Source: an uncultured Alphaproteobacteria bacterium
GTDB lineage: Bacteria > Pseudomonadota > Alphaproteobacteria > Caulobacterales > Caulobacteraceae
Length of the DNA stretch: 64,000 nt
Assembly (NCBI GenBank): GCA_903860975.1
Contig: CAIOSI010000048.1
Location: forward strand, 1 to 64,000
Reading direction: 5' to 3'
Made by a program: the position numbers and the translations under genes. The notes beneath the pieces are model-generated. The model did no database searches and was not told the DNA's origin. It saw only the letters and a program-made list of their open reading frames with translations. This document shows, one piece after another, positions 63,004 through 64,000 of the stretch (position 1 is its first letter; each line of letters begins with the position of its first letter).

Positions 63004-64000
63004 ATGGCGACAATTACGGCAGGGACCAGCCTACCGCTCAACATCGATCAGCTGGACGTCGGGGTGATTTTGTCCGGCGTCACCACATCGTCAAGCAGCG
63101 CTCACGTTCAAATCCAGACCGATCCAACCCAGGTTCTCGATCTCTATGGAGCCTTCCAGCTGGGCGCAAATAGCCAGCTTGCCGGGGGAATCCTCACGGA
63201 GTTCAAGGTCACGATCTCCGGAGCCCTGCTGTTCGACATCACCGGCGTTGCCGTCCCCGTCGTTGAGCTTCTCGCCTGGGCGGCCACCGACAGCAATGCG
63301 ACGGCTGAGGCGAGCATCCTGTCGGGAAGCGACCTCATCTACGGCACACCGTTCAATGACGTTCTGCGTGGCTTCGGCGGCAATGACACCTTTGTCGCGA
63401 GCCCGGGAATTGACATCATCGACGGCGGCAGTGGCCTCAATACGGTCGTTTTCCATGACGGGTTTGTGAACTACGTCCTGGCGACCTCGGCCACAGGCGA
63501 GTGGGACGTTCAGGATGCTCGCTCCGGCGCCTTGGATGGGAGCGAGATCCTTTCAGGCATCCGCAGTCTTCAATTTCCCGATCGCACAGTGGTGATCGGC
63601 GCGCCGCCTTCGGCTGCGACAATGCAGCAGCTGAATACGCAATTTCGTCTGGTTGTGCGCGAGACATCCGATTCCGTGCTGGCCTCCTCGCCGCAGCAAC
63701 TGGCCGATGGCACGACCAATCCCGCCTTCATGGGTGCCAATCTGTTGTTGCCTCTCGCCTCGCAGCTGGACTCAGGTCTGACGAGCGCAGCTTCGGTCGC
63801 CTCCCAGATTGCAGGCTTTGCGGAAGCAACGAGCTCAGTGGCCACGTTGGCCTATGAGTTTTTCACGGGCGCCGCGCCCAGCGCGGCGGGCATGGATTAT
63901 CTGGTTTCACCGACAGGTCCCAACACCAACAATCTAAACTCGGCGTATTATCAGAGCTTTAGTCTGGAGAACCGGTACATCAATTTTGCGGTGAACCTGG
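63004..64000 (+). CDS. RTX protein with RsaA-like S-layer module (partial, runs off window)
   Basis: The ATG at 63004 follows an AAAGG site, and 332 codons are open to the window edge. There is no signal peptide, as in type I secreted proteins. Residues about 105-145 carry hemolysin-type calcium repeats: SGSDLIYGTPFNDVLRGFGG, NDTFVASPGIDIIDGGSG. From about 200 the protein resembles the N-terminal module of the Caulobacter S-layer protein RsaA: LAYEFFTGAAPSAAGMDYLV, NLNSAYYQSFSLENRYINFA. In RsaA that module anchors the protein to lipopolysaccharide; here RTX-like repeats precede it, the reverse of RsaA's order. It is likely an S-layer or surface adhesin; the exporter genes are not in the window. 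Confidence 0.8.
   Translation, partial: MATITAGTSLPLNIDQLDVGVILSGVTTSSSSAHVQIQTDPTQVLDLYGAFQLGANSQLAGGILTEFKVTISGALLFDITGVAVPVVELLAWAATDSNATAEASILSGSDLIYGTPFNDVLRGFGGNDTFVASPGIDIIDGGSGLNTVVFHDGFVNYVLATSATGEWDVQDARSGALDGSEILSGIRSLQFPDRTVVIGAPPSAATMQQLNTQFRLVVRETSDSVLASSPQQLADGTTNPAFMGANLLLPLASQLDSGLTSAASVASQIAGFAEATSSVATLAYEFFTGAAPSAAGMDYLVSPTGPNTNNLNSAYYQSFSLENRYINFAVNL

Overview
The window is GC-rich DNA from an alphaproteobacterium, most likely a member of the Caulobacteraceae (Caulobacter/Phenylobacterium type). The clues are a PEPxxWA-CTERM protein together with an XrtV-like exosortase, the alphaproteobacterial cysE-DUF3126 pair, DUF2239, and a gene running off the right edge that carries the RsaA (Caulobacter S-layer) N-terminal module. 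No rRNA, tRNA or CRISPR array was seen.

Region 1 (1-31.9 kb) is an exopolysaccharide and exosortase locus. It contains an FkbM methyltransferase, GT2 and GT61 glycosyltransferases, an AAA ATPase, a Wzy/ligase-type membrane protein, and a forward operon: an EpsD-like lipoprotein isomerase, an outer-membrane beta-barrel, a Wza-type export protein, a Wzc-type chain-length protein and a CpsD-like ATPase whose P-loop lysine is replaced by cysteine. A large predicted beta-helix lipoprotein, the exosortase with its EpsI partner, and a small XrtV accessory protein follow. Sugar-nucleotide enzymes (TviB-type dehydrogenase, UDP-uronate epimerase, AGE epimerase, CapD/WbpM-type dehydratase) are interleaved with an S9 peptidase, GTP-dependent PEP carboxykinase (pckG) and a porin. 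Together these could make activated sugars, assemble and polymerise a glycan, export it, and sort PEP-CTERM proteins.

Region 2 (32-49 kb) is mixed. It has a HipA kinase followed by an overlapping XRE-DUF1488 antitoxin behind an AT-rich promoter, then housekeeping and small genes (queF, nitroreductase, Nudix, cysE, DUF3126, DUF2239). Further on are an orphan FecR-type N-terminal domain, a class-C-type serine hydrolase, a divergent M28-like protein, MgtC, DUF4112, two single-domain receivers (one lacking its phospho-acceptor Asp), a decayed uppP fragment, an Rmd-like reductase, a zinc-ribbon protein and a SRAP protein whose catalytic-Cys codon is preceded by ATC instead of ATG.

Region 3 (49.3-62.4 kb) is a decaying mobile region. 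It holds MobC plus a relaxase on the + strand, and VirB8-VirB9-VirB10-VirB11-VirD4 on the - strand with no VirB1-VirB5 and only a possible VirB6 scrap. It also holds a broken VapC gene and a methyltransferase gene split in two by about 3.1 kb of inserted DNA. That insert carries an IS1380-type transposase pseudogene and the PEPxxWA-CTERM gene. A related IS1380-type end lies at the extreme left edge of the window in the opposite orientation.

Region 4 (62.4-64 kb) has a start-less membrane-protein remnant and then the start of an RTX/RsaA-like surface protein that continues past the window.
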